From positions 62,001 to 126,000 of the forward strand of contig CAZNPV010000003.1 in NCBI GenBank assembly GCA_964575025.1: 64,000 nt of DNA. The letters run 5' to 3'. This stretch comes from JABMQB01 sp964575025 (GTDB lineage Bacteria > Bacteroidota > Bacteroidia > Bacteroidales > Prolixibacteraceae). Shown here in pieces: positions 38,301-46,202 of this stretch. Under the pieces are notes generated by a model. The model made no database searches, was not told where the DNA came from, and was given only the letters and a program-made list of their open reading frames with translations. Numbering within the stretch: position 1 is the stretch's first letter; every line of letters starts with the position of its first letter. Both the position numbers and the translations under genes were made by a program.

Positions 38301-38484
38301 TTTCCATTTCTTCGGGAGGTCTTTCTCCCGCCGTAATCTCAACAAAGATCCGGGGCGAATTTAAATCAGGGAACAGGTCAATACCCAGCTTATCGTAGGA
38401 GATATATCCCAAAAGGAGTACTCCCAGAACGACCATCAGGATAGTGACCGGATTTCTGACAGAAAATTGAACTAATTTCTTCAT
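35377..38484 (-). CDS. RND-family efflux pump (HAE1 type)
   Basis: A 1035-residue inner-membrane pump of normal AcrB-family length with 12 helices and two large periplasmic loops. It begins VRNPVTILMVVLGVLLLGY. TM4 contains GAGMLVDNAIVVLENIF (Asp411-Asn412) and TM10 AGIAVNDSIILVDRIN, so the Asp-Asp/Lys relay of AcrB is replaced as in the SwrC-like group. It follows the adaptor gene by 36 bp and precedes the RND-ABC fusion by 129 bp. Two different RND subunits behind one adaptor recall MdtBC, so mixed trimers are possible. Confidence 0.9.
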   Translation of the reverse strand: MKKLVQFSVRNPVTILMVVLGVLLLGYISYDKLGIDLFPDLNSPRIFVEITAGERPPEEMESQFVENIEALAIRQSDVIQVTSVSKVGSAQITVEYAWNKDMDEAFLDLQKALNSLTQGQSLDDLKITQHDPNTAPVMTIGLAHSEITDMNEIRKAAENYIRNELVRLEGVAEVELSGQEEGEIIIDTDPYRLESQNLSLDDLSGRIENFNRNVSGGRISEMGTQYIVKGISMLNDVEDFENLIVGYKAVRTETEGQRAIGMAPIFLKDVASVSFGNKEPENITRINGQRCIGLSVFKETKYNTVKAVEQVKEALVQIERALPGYILIQVSDQGQFIRSAITEVEETALLGILLAVFILFLFLRRFGTTLIVSLAIPISIIATFNLMYFNDLTINIMTLGGLALGAGMLVDNAIVVLENIFRNHENGLPVKDASIQGTSEVAGAITASTLTTIIVFLPIVYLHGASGELFKDQAWTVAFSLVSSLLVAIFFIPMLYHRFYKNKKVPVKKRSVQIGSYGKFLDKILRVKWLVVVLSLIMIGGSVLLVPFIGTEFMPRSEAKEVTVNIKLPEGTILERTNASVESIETVLTDYLGDNLDKIYSHAGPVSGIAGDENSVFEGENTASIMIILKDESKISTDQLVAAIDGLTADIPGMDVTYEMQQSSLKSILGTDEAPVVVEVRGEEMDEIENIVNQVKEKIAGIDGLFNVQTSIEDGAPEVEVKVDRTRAGIYGIDINTVITQMQDQLQGKDAGQLEKDGEMQDITIKIPERGLSEINELAITSGSEVYRLDEIAEISYSVAPKEIFRRNQNRIGKVTAELEKGVALDHVAETIREATGAIELTPDYSISVTGQEEKRQESIHNLTFALLLSIVLVYMVLASQFESLVHPFTILLTIPLAVVGSILLFFILGNTINIMAIIGIIMLAGIAVNDSIILVDRINQLIREGLDRKNAIIQAGQQRIRPIIMTSLTTILALLPLTIGFGESASLRSPMALAVIGGLVTSTLLTLVVIPCVYDILDRFKSLFVRRNESIVGK

Positions 38485-38520
38485 GTTGTTATTTTTCGAT
38501 CCAATTGACCTGGTTAATTC

Positions 38521-39576
38521 CTAACGGATAATTTTCACTTTTGATCCGTTGCGTAACGTTTCAAAACCCCGGATTACCAGGCGGTCATTTACGGTAAGCC
38601 CTTCCAACACTTCCACATAATCGGGATTTTCTATGCCGGTTGTGATTCTCCGGTTGCGGGCATTGCTGCGTTCCACAACGTATACCGATTTACCCCAACG
38701 GGAAGAAACAATGATATCTTTGGGAATCACGATGGTACTGTCTTTACGGGCTGTAATGATGTCTGCTTTGACAAACATCCCCGGACGCAATTTCAGATCG
38801 GCATTATCAATCGTTATTTTTCCACTAAAGGTTCTTGTTTCTGTACTGATCACAGGCGCAAGTTCACTGACTGTTCCTTTCAGGGTATCTTCGGAAATCG
38901 TATAACTGGTGATTAATACCTCCTGCCCTGTGTTTACTTCCGGAAGGTATTTTTCCGGCAGATTCACGTCCAGGTACATTTTCTCATAGTTCATAAGGGT
39001 AACCATTGTTTGTCCGCTGGCAACCCGGGTACCCGGAGAATAATAGGGAAGATCTACAATAATTCCTGTAAACGGAGCAACAACATCCATTTTAGCCAAT
39101 TGCAACTGGGCACTTTCATAGTCGTATTGCGCATTGATCGAAGAAATTTCTGAATTTCTCAGTTCACTTTCCGTAACCCCGCCTTTTTCAAATAACGACT
39201 GTTGTTTCTGGTATTCCTGCTTTGAGATTTCCAGGTTTAGTTTCTTGGAATCAATGGCGATGTTATTCAAAAATTCATCGTCGTCCAGGTGAATGATTAC
39301 CCGTCCGGCCCGCACTTTATCCCCCAGTTTAAAAGTCCGGCCGGTTGCCGGATTGGTCATTAATTCATACTCACCTGCCATCTCGGAAGCCAGTTCCGTT
39401 TCATAGATCGCCCTGGCCGTACCCGTAGTATTTATATACTGTTGAATCGATTGGGCCTTTACATCGATAACCGATACAGGGATGGCAAGGTCAGCTTGTT
39501 CGTTTTGAACCTGGGGACTGCATGCTCCTAATCCGGCAACAATTCCCACTAACAATATAAACTTGATATTTTTCAT
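38521..39576 (-). CDS. Periplasmic adaptor lipoprotein of RND/ABC efflux (membrane fusion protein)
   Basis: A 351-residue HlyD/AcrA-type adaptor. It has a lipoprotein signal (ILLVGIVAGLGACS), a split barrel-sandwich (lipoyl) domain (TGTARAIYETELASEMAGEY and VVAPFTGIIVDLPYYSPGT), and a short alpha-hairpin of about residues 95-145. Beta-barrel and membrane-proximal domains ending VRGFETLRNGSKVKI-like complete it. It bridges the inner-membrane pump and the TolC-type channel encoded directly upstream. It is the only adaptor in this operon. Confidence 0.9.
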   Translation of the reverse strand: MKNIKFILLVGIVAGLGACSPQVQNEQADLAIPVSVIDVKAQSIQQYINTTGTARAIYETELASEMAGEYELMTNPATGRTFKLGDKVRAGRVIIHLDDDEFLNNIAIDSKKLNLEISKQEYQKQQSLFEKGGVTESELRNSEISSINAQYDYESAQLQLAKMDVVAPFTGIIVDLPYYSPGTRVASGQTMVTLMNYEKMYLDVNLPEKYLPEVNTGQEVLITSYTISEDTLKGTVSELAPVISTETRTFSGKITIDNADLKLRPGMFVKADIITARKDSTIVIPKDIIVSSRWGKSVYVVERSNARNRRITTGIENPDYVEVLEGLTVNDRLVIRGFETLRNGSKVKIIR

Positions 39577-39600
39577 TTTTTCTGGTTCTTTTCTGGTTTT

Positions 39601-41106
39601 CTAATTTTCTAAATATAATTCGGATGGAATAACCGCTTCTTTTCTTTCAAAATCATAGAGTGACTGTATTTTAAGATTTAACAGTTCCAGTTTATAATTG
39701 ATCATCGCCTGAGCCAGGGATATGGTTGACTCCGTCAGCTGAGCCTGGTAAAGGTTCAGATCCATACCGGTCAGGTCTCCGTTTTCATACCTTTCCAGGT
39801 TAATCTCGTAAGTTAACCGGGCGTTTATTTCATTCTGCCTGGCTATTTTAATCTGGTTTAACTGGTTTAGCAGATTTCTGTAGGTTTGCCTGATATCAAT
39901 AATGATTTGCCTTTTTTCTTCTTCCAGGTTTAATTCCTGTGTTTGTACCGATGCTTCCTGGGCAGCAATTCTGGCTTTCCGTTCTCCCCAGTCAAACAAA
40001 GGAATATTGAATGACAGGGATACCTGGGGATTTTTTGTTGTATTATCAAAGATCTTATTTACCTTTTCATTATCTCCCATAAAACCAAATGCCAGGTTCA
40101 GTTCTCCCCTGAACTCATTCTGGGATTTTGTTTGGATCAGACTAAACAAGCTTGTTTCAATGTCTATTTCCCGTTGCCTGATCTCCATGCGTGAATTCAG
40201 TCCCTGTTCGATGGCCTTACTGAGGTCGACCGGCACGGAATCGGAAGATATATCGGTCAGAACTACAAGATCTTCATCCAGATCCATTCCAAGATATATT
40301 TTCATCTGGTCTTTTGCATTGGCGAGGGTTACTTCGCTGTTTTGCAACGACGACCTGGAATTGGCCAGGTTCAGTTCGGCCTGGTATAATTCCTCTTTGG
40401 CGGCCAGCCCGGCATCCACCTTATTGTTGATAATTTCATAACTTTTCTGGGTATTTTCGAGTTCCTGACGGGCTATTTTCAGGTTTTCCTGGGCCAGGTA
40501 AACATTGTAAAAAAACTGGGTAACATTCTTTTCCAGGTTTAACCGTTGAATGGCATAACTGATGTTGGCATTCTCAAGATTTAACTCCAGCTCTTTGAGC
40601 TCCAGTTTGGTTCGGTTATAGGTGAAAAGTGGCTGGTTGAGGTTCAGATAAAGGTTATTGGTAAACACTTTGCTCCCTGTTTCACCCCCTCCGGTAATGA
40701 TCGACGTGCTATTTTGCCATCCAAACTGGTCGATTAAAGAAAGGGTTCCATCCGTTACAAGGATGGGTTGCTGCACCCTGAAGGTCCCCATTGACGAAAA
40801 CGATTCGTTGGTGTACCATTGGGATGTACGCTGGTCAAACCTCCGGGTGTTTGAGTATTCAACCGGTGAAACATCAAGGCTGAACTGAGATTTTAACGAA
40901 GCCCGCTGAGCTTCCAGGGACTTCTGATACCGTTCACGGTTGAGGAGGGTCCTTTTCAAATCCGGGCTTCCTGTCTCAGCATATTGCAAAGCCCTATCAA
41001 GCGTCAGAACTTCCTGTGCCTGCAACCCGGTCATACAAAAGACAAGGATCAACACAAGCAAGCTCCTGCAGGACCAATTTTTCTTTTTTCTGTTCTTCAT
41101 TTCCAT
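39601..41106 (-). CDS. TolC-family outer-membrane efflux protein
   Basis: A 501-residue outer-membrane factor with a signal peptide ending GLQAQ and two repeats of the long alpha-helical OEP pattern (LTLDRALQYAETGSPDLK at the start of the first, LSKAIEQGLNSRMEIRQREI at the start of the second). It forms the exit duct for the exporter. It lies 17 bp after the ABC permease gene and 24 bp before the adaptor gene. A second ATG two codons in is possible. Confidence 0.9.
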   Translation of the reverse strand: MEMKNRKKKNWSCRSLLVLILVFCMTGLQAQEVLTLDRALQYAETGSPDLKRTLLNRERYQKSLEAQRASLKSQFSLDVSPVEYSNTRRFDQRTSQWYTNESFSSMGTFRVQQPILVTDGTLSLIDQFGWQNSTSIITGGGETGSKVFTNNLYLNLNQPLFTYNRTKLELKELELNLENANISYAIQRLNLEKNVTQFFYNVYLAQENLKIARQELENTQKSYEIINNKVDAGLAAKEELYQAELNLANSRSSLQNSEVTLANAKDQMKIYLGMDLDEDLVVLTDISSDSVPVDLSKAIEQGLNSRMEIRQREIDIETSLFSLIQTKSQNEFRGELNLAFGFMGDNEKVNKIFDNTTKNPQVSLSFNIPLFDWGERKARIAAQEASVQTQELNLEEEKRQIIIDIRQTYRNLLNQLNQIKIARQNEINARLTYEINLERYENGDLTGMDLNLYQAQLTESTISLAQAMINYKLELLNLKIQSLYDFERKEAVIPSELYLEN

Positions 41107-41123
41107 GGAATTAATGTTGTTAT

Positions 41124-44100
41124 TTAAAGCTTAACGAATTTTACTGCATCTGCATTAATGGTACTTAATTCTGATTTATTTGATAATTCGATCAGGGCGG
41201 TGTCAGGAGAGAAATAATAAGAACCCAGGTGGTTCCATCCTCCCTCAGCCGCATTATACTCCAGGGTAACTTCCTCGGGACCCTCGTCGTGATGAACGGT
41301 AAAAAGGTATTCCCCGTCTTCACTGTCACGGTTTCTTCCACGTCCACGCCTGAAGTTGCGTGATTTATACAGATGATAATACACATCGTAGTACCCTGGT
41401 TCGGCAACCGGTACATTCCATTTTGCCACCAAGGAACCGTCTCCGGATTTCACATAATACCCCGACCGGATATACGCACCAAAAAAATCTGAACTGGTAG
41501 TCAGGGTCCAGTTGGAAGGAGGGTGCCAGGTATTATATCCTGAATACCTCCTGGTATTATCGTTTCCCTTCAGAAGCAATTTTTGTAATATACTTTTTAT
41601 CTCTATAGTGGTCACCTCAAACTCCGGATCTTCATTATCTACAATTATCTCATCCGGCATTTCAACCGAAACCGGTTCATTGAGTACTGTTTCATTTTCT
41701 ACGGCTTCCGCTTTCAGATCTTCTTCAATATCCCGGAAATCCTGCGTAATAACCTGTGGAATGTTTTGTGAAGTCATCGTATTGACAGACATCATCCTCG
41801 GGTCGGCATCCAACAGATAATTCACCTGTTTGGTTTGTCCGGGTTCCAGGTATAATACCTTATTTATGGAATTGTCCATAGCCATCCCTCCCATGCCAAA
41901 TCCCGGAAATCCTCCACCAAAACCACCCAACCGGAAAGTAATCTTAATCACTCCTTCCACATCGGTAAAATTGGTAACCTTAAAGGATACTTTGGTCTTC
42001 ATCATATCTTCCGCTTTTACCTTTACAGCCTCTATGGGGGAGAAAATATAACCGGGGAGTTCTTTCGCATTAAACCAGTCTTCCATAATAGGCGTTAACT
42101 CAATTCCAAAACGTTCCGATATAGCCTGGTCAAACACTTCAAATGGGATGTTGGAAAATTTATTTTCATTCAGAATTTCTCTCAGGAACTCCTCAAACTC
42201 GGTCTCTCCGGCGTTCCATTGGATCATGGAAAACAACATGTCGCCTTTCAGTTTAATCACATTATCGATGATTTTTTTCTCTTCCGGATTGGCAACAATT
42301 TCCGCGAAGGAACTGTCCTGAAGGGCTATGTTCGCCAGTTCATCTTCACTCATGCCGGTCATATCCCGCATGAACATGGAGCCCATATCTTCGGACTGGC
42401 TTTTCAGGTATGCTTCAAAAACACGGTTGATCACGGGCCATTTGTCCGAGGTGATGTTATTCTGGAACTGATATAAATTAGCAAAAATAAAGTACGGACT
42501 GGCTGTTTCACTCACACTGATCTCACCGCCGGAACCTCTTCTGAAATCGGGTCTTCCCTGTTCCCGGGTAAAATTTCCCAGAAAGTTCAACAACAAACCG
42601 ACTTTCATCTCTTTGGGCGACAATCCCGTGTTGCCTCTCCTGCCATACCGTTGCTGACGAGTCATCATGTTCTTAAAATCAGCTTCACCGATCATATAAG
42701 CCTTTTCAGGAATCAGAACCTGTTCAGGCTGGACAGTTTCCTGATTGGAGGTAAAAATCCGTTCATAGGTTTTAAACTGAGCGGGAACCTCGACCAGAGA
42801 CAACCGGTCGAAGGAATACTGCAGGTCATAACTCCTTTCAAAGTCTCCCAACCGTTCACTGACAACACTGGGAATCGTATCCCTGATCTCTTCAAATGTT
42901 TCAGAAAAAAAATCATGCCCTTCAAAATACCAGATTCCGTATTCAATGCCATTCTCTTCAAATTTCATGTGTTCATAATCCCCGATTGACAGAGAAAGCT
43001 GCGTTAACGGGTGATCATTTTCAAAAATAAAACTTCCCGGAGAGGTTTCTTTAACAGCTCCCTGGGAGACTGCCTTTAAGGAAGGATTGGTTTTTACCTC
43101 CAGAGAAAAGTCAATAAACTGTGGGTTGTACCAGCTTACATCTTCAGAACTGAAGGTCACTCCCGGTTTTGGATACCAGTTTGCTTCCGGAGTAAGCAAC
43201 ACATAACCGGGAGTAACAAAACTGTATCGCTTATCCACATTGAGCACAAAACTTCCATTCTTTTCCTGAAAAGTTTTCTCATCAATGTCGAGATAACAGA
43301 ATGCTTCATCAATCTTTCCGTTATAGGACAGTTCTACGCTTACCTCTTCACCCGGAAGTATTTCCACTCCTTCGTTGATCTGTATCAAATGGTATTCCCG
43401 TTCAAAAGGAGTCTCTTTCCCGTCGATTATTAATCCGCTAACTGTTAATCCGTTGTTCAGACTTAACACCAATTTCCGGATGGCTGTCCCGGAATTATTT
43501 TTTAACAACAGGGTTGATACAGCCGCCAATGATTCTCCTTTATGTTCAAGGGAGATGGATGTTTTCACCACATCGGGGAAATTCTCTTTGACATAGGTAT
43601 TATTTAATTCCACCGCCCGGGCACGGATATTCCCGGTTTTTTTGAAATCGGCAATATGACTGTATCCCAGGTAGGTGCCGGCAACAATAAAAAGAATACT
43701 GACAACCAAAGAGAAAAAGGTCATCTTTTCTGACTGAGGGAGCCTTTTCAGTAAAAATATGGTCAGGAAAATAAATCCGATGCCCAGGCTGAAATAGATC
43801 CCTCTGTGTATAAGGATCGCGTCAAGGTTGCCAAATCCGACAATGCCTGATTTTAACATCGGAATATTAAAGGCCATATAATCAAAAATGTAATAATACT
43901 TGGCCTGAAGCAAAAACAGGGTAATTCCAATATACCCCAGAATGATGACAAACGTTATAGCCTGATTCCGGATGATACTCATCAGCAAAAAGGAAAGTCC
44001 CATGATAAAAACCAGGGTCGGGACACTGATAAAAACAAGGTAAATGCCATAAGAAGCCCAATCGACCGTCGTATTCTCAGCTAATAAATTAAAAATTAAA

Positions 44101-44489
44101 GCCATTAAAAGAACCAGTACGTTAAGTACCAGAAAAACCTGCAGGTTGCCCCATGTTTTCCCGATAACATACTCGTTATTGGTCATTGAACGCATGTATA
44201 TCACTTCGGTTGTGTCCAGTTTTTTATCACGTTTTAAAAAATCCGAAGCAAGGAAAACAGCAATAATCGCCTGGGCAACATTTAATATCAACAGGTTGAA
44301 ATAGGGAATCGCACTGGGAACAGCTCTCAGGGCCCATCCGTCGCCCCCTCCGCCCTGGATGATCATCCCGAAATTCATCCCGAAAAGGATCACTAACGAA
44401 AGCCCGCTGAAAATTCTGAAAAACCAACTCCGAAGCAACGTTTTACGTTCGTACTTGGCTATGGATAAAATATTATGCAATGAGATCAT
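41124..44489 (-). CDS. ABC-2 permease fused to M1-aminopeptidase-like and golvesin-like extracytoplasmic domains
   Basis: A 1121-residue protein. Residues 1-280 are an ABC-2 permease with about seven helices (near 26-46, 60-82, 113-136, 148-171, 175-194, 229-248 and 257-277). Residues of about 290-810 follow the layout of the extracytoplasmic part of bacterial ABC permease/M1 aminopeptidase proteins (VSVELSYNGKIDEAF, TPEANWYP), but I find no HEXXH zinc motif and no GAMEN, so it should be catalytically dead. Residues of about 985-1121 look like a golvesin/Xly carbohydrate-binding-type domain (YYVKSGDGSLVAKWNVP, GGWNHLGSYYF, INADAVKFV). It starts 18 bp after the ABC ATPase gene, its obvious partner. 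Gly-rich loops lie near residues 46-51 and 855-868. Confidence 0.75.
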   Translation of the reverse strand: MISLHNILSIAKYERKTLLRSWFFRIFSGLSLVILFGMNFGMIIQGGGGDGWALRAVPSAIPYFNLLILNVAQAIIAVFLASDFLKRDKKLDTTEVIYMRSMTNNEYVIGKTWGNLQVFLVLNVLVLLMALIFNLLAENTTVDWASYGIYLVFISVPTLVFIMGLSFLLMSIIRNQAITFVIILGYIGITLFLLQAKYYYIFDYMAFNIPMLKSGIVGFGNLDAILIHRGIYFSLGIGFIFLTIFLLKRLPQSEKMTFFSLVVSILFIVAGTYLGYSHIADFKKTGNIRARAVELNNTYVKENFPDVVKTSISLEHKGESLAAVSTLLLKNNSGTAIRKLVLSLNNGLTVSGLIIDGKETPFEREYHLIQINEGVEILPGEEVSVELSYNGKIDEAFCYLDIDEKTFQEKNGSFVLNVDKRYSFVTPGYVLLTPEANWYPKPGVTFSSEDVSWYNPQFIDFSLEVKTNPSLKAVSQGAVKETSPGSFIFENDHPLTQLSLSIGDYEHMKFEENGIEYGIWYFEGHDFFSETFEEIRDTIPSVVSERLGDFERSYDLQYSFDRLSLVEVPAQFKTYERIFTSNQETVQPEQVLIPEKAYMIGEADFKNMMTRQQRYGRRGNTGLSPKEMKVGLLLNFLGNFTREQGRPDFRRGSGGEISVSETASPYFIFANLYQFQNNITSDKWPVINRVFEAYLKSQSEDMGSMFMRDMTGMSEDELANIALQDSSFAEIVANPEEKKIIDNVIKLKGDMLFSMIQWNAGETEFEEFLREILNENKFSNIPFEVFDQAISERFGIELTPIMEDWFNAKELPGYIFSPIEAVKVKAEDMMKTKVSFKVTNFTDVEGVIKITFRLGGFGGGFPGFGMGGMAMDNSINKVLYLEPGQTKQVNYLLDADPRMMSVNTMTSQNIPQVITQDFRDIEEDLKAEAVENETVLNEPVSVEMPDEIIVDNEDPEFEVTTIEIKSILQKLLLKGNDNTRRYSGYNTWHPPSNWTLTTSSDFFGAYIRSGYYVKSGDGSLVAKWNVPVAEPGYYDVYYHLYKSRNFRRGRGRNRDSEDGEYLFTVHHDEGPEEVTLEYNAAEGGWNHLGSYYFSPDTALIELSNKSELSTINADAVKFVKL

Positions 44490-44507
44490 CTTTTACAGGT
44501 TTTAAAG

Positions 44508-45401
44508 TCAGATTTTAGTCCAAAGGTTCAGTTCCTTCTCCATAAAATACACATAGGCATGTTCCAGATTGGGATCAATTTTTTTGCCGTCATACCCGTT
44601 AATGTCTTCGGTAACAATCTGCATTTCCCAACCTCCGATCGTTGGAATGGTAGAAATCACGGGGTATTTTTCATTTATTTCGAGGTATTCGGTTTCGGTG
44701 GCTTTTACGAGCCATACGTTTCCTTCCGCCTTTTTGATCAACTCTTCCGGCGAACCATTGTATACCAGATTCCCGTTGTTTAACAGGGCCATATGATGAC
44801 AGGTACTGGATATATCTCCCACAATATGTGTTGAAAGGATAATAATCACATCCTTTTCGCTTAGGGTTGAAAGCAAATTTCTGAACCGGATACGTTCTTC
44901 GGGGTCGAGTCCCGTAGTGGGTTCATCTACGATTATGATCTTCGGGTTATTGATCAGAGCCTGTGCAATCCCCAGGCGTCTTTTCATCCCTCCCGAAAGT
45001 TTATTGGCATTGCGGTCCCTTGCCTCGTACAGCCCTACCTCTTCGAGCATCTGATCCACGGCAGTACGCCGTGCCGAGCTACTCTTCATGCCTGCCAGGC
45101 GGGCCGCATAATCAAGGAATTCGTAAGTTTTCAGCTTGGAGAAAAAACTGAAATCCTGAGGCAAATACCCCAGCATCGACCGGATCTCCCGTCTGTTTCT
45201 GGCTAAATCATATTCGTTGATCGTCACCTTCCCGCTGGTCGGTTTCATTAGGGTTACCAATATGCGCATCAACGTGGATTTACCTGCTCCGTTGGGCCCC
45301 AGCAAACCAAACATCCCATTGGGAATCTCCAGGTTCAGATTTTTTAATGCATGAAACCCACCCCGGTAAATCTTTGTAAGGTTTTCAATTTTTATTTGCA
45401 C
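44508..45401 (-). CDS. ABC transporter ATP-binding protein
   Basis: A 297-residue ATPase and the first gene of the composite exporter operon. Walker A GPNGAGKST is at about residues 35-43, the Q-loop Gln at 82, the signature LSGGMKRR at 135-142, Walker B IIIVDEP at 155-161 and the switch His at 192. A C-terminal LEHAYVYF block like that of ABC-2-type ATPases ends it. Strong similarity over its whole length to the ATPase at the end of the RND fusion protein points to an old duplication inside the cluster. Confidence 0.93.
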   Translation of the reverse strand: MQIKIENLTKIYRGGFHALKNLNLEIPNGMFGLLGPNGAGKSTLMRILVTLMKPTSGKVTINEYDLARNRREIRSMLGYLPQDFSFFSKLKTYEFLDYAARLAGMKSSSARRTAVDQMLEEVGLYEARDRNANKLSGGMKRRLGIAQALINNPKIIIVDEPTTGLDPEERIRFRNLLSTLSEKDVIIILSTHIVGDISSTCHHMALLNNGNLVYNGSPEELIKKAEGNVWLVKATETEYLEINEKYPVISTIPTIGGWEMQIVTEDINGYDGKKIDPNLEHAYVYFMEKELNLWTKI

Positions 45402-45481
45402 TGCTTTTGTTTTATTCTAACAACATCTTTGGACTTTCACGATGTGAAATAGTTTAATCCGTCCCTCAGAAATATAATTTA

Positions 45482-45511
45482 CAAAAGTATATAAGACATA
45501 GGCATTATCAG
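45482..45511 (-). promoter_or_regulatory. Probable promoter of the composite exporter operon
   Basis: The minus strand reads CTG (45509-45511, one base off TTG), a 19-bp spacer and TACTTTTG (45482-45489), an exact TAnnTTTG match. The leader to the ABC ATPase start is about 75 nt. Confidence 0.5.
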
Positions 45512-45554
45512 ATAATTACGACCAGAAAATAAAGATTTCCTTACAATACATATA

Positions 45555-45586
45555 AAAAGAGGCAATTCTTACGAAGTGCCTCTTTT
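45555..45586. terminator. Rho-independent terminator, probably bidirectional
   Basis: AAAAGAGGCA (45555-45564) pairs perfectly with TGCCTCTTTT (45577-45586) around a 12-nt loop, giving T runs on either strand. It ends the small secreted-protein gene on the minus strand and insulates the exporter operon promoter. Confidence 0.8.
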
Positions 45587-45651
45587 CTGTTCTGAGCATC
45601 CGGTTTATCCTACTAAGCGGAAAGCAGAAAAACCTTATCCATAAACCTTTT

Positions 45652-46020
45652 TTATTTCAGGGTTGCCATTTTACTGCTTTCTGTGGTCATTATCCTGGTA
45701 TCCGTAACAGCTATCTCCTTCTCAACCACGGTATCTTTTGAGGTTAATTTAATGGTATACCTGCCTGCCTGGAGTTTTGAGAAATCAAATATTTTCCTGT
45801 AATTCTCCGTTTTTTTAGTGATCCACTTGTAATATACTGCATCTCCTTTCTCATTCAGAACAGAAATTGTAAACCGGCAGGGTTCCTGGTTTTTGACAAT
45901 GACGTACATTTTTTTTTCTTCCTGTGGAATGATGTTTACCTGTGTGTTTTTACCGGCATAAGAGATGCTTCCGGTTACAATAACAGCAATGACGACTAAG
46001 AGCGATTTAATTGTTTTCAT
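45652..46020 (-). CDS. Small secreted protein, beta-sandwich type (DUF3244-like)
   Basis: A 122-residue protein with a clear signal peptide (IKSLLVVIAVIVTGSISYA). About 95 residues of alternating strands follow (KKMYVIVKNQ, CRFTISVLNEKGDAVYYKWI, AGRYTIKLTS), the pattern of small Bacteroidota periplasmic proteins of unknown function that resemble one sorting-domain sandwich. It has its own terminator and is not part of the exporter operon. Confidence 0.6.
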   Translation of the reverse strand: MKTIKSLLVVIAVIVTGSISYAGKNTQVNIIPQEEKKMYVIVKNQEPCRFTISVLNEKGDAVYYKWITKKTENYRKIFDFSKLQAGRYTIKLTSKDTVVEKEIAVTDTRIMTTESSKMATLK

Positions 46021-46143
46021 GACTTTGTTTTTAATGGTTTCACAGGTAAGACGTCAGATATTACAGAGAGTTACAGGTGAATCGATGAATACACCCATCC
46101 GGACTGTAAACGACCCTAAATACTCCTTCAAATGCTTTCCCTG

Positions 46144-46173
46144 TTCTTTTTTTATTTTATTAAACTATTTTTG
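46144..46173 (+). promoter_or_regulatory. Probable promoter of the C-S lyase gene
   Basis: TATTTTTG (46166-46173) matches TAnnTTTG exactly; TTC sits 19 bp upstream in place of TTG. The start codon is 30 bp downstream. Confidence 0.5.
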
Positions 46174-46202
46174 TTGTCTTACGAAGCAGTTTCAAAATCG
46201 GT

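Noticed and set aside
39902..40441. 179-residue plus-strand frame opposite the TolC-family gene
   Set aside because: Ser/Arg/Leu-rich shadow of a coiled-coil gene, without recognisable domains.
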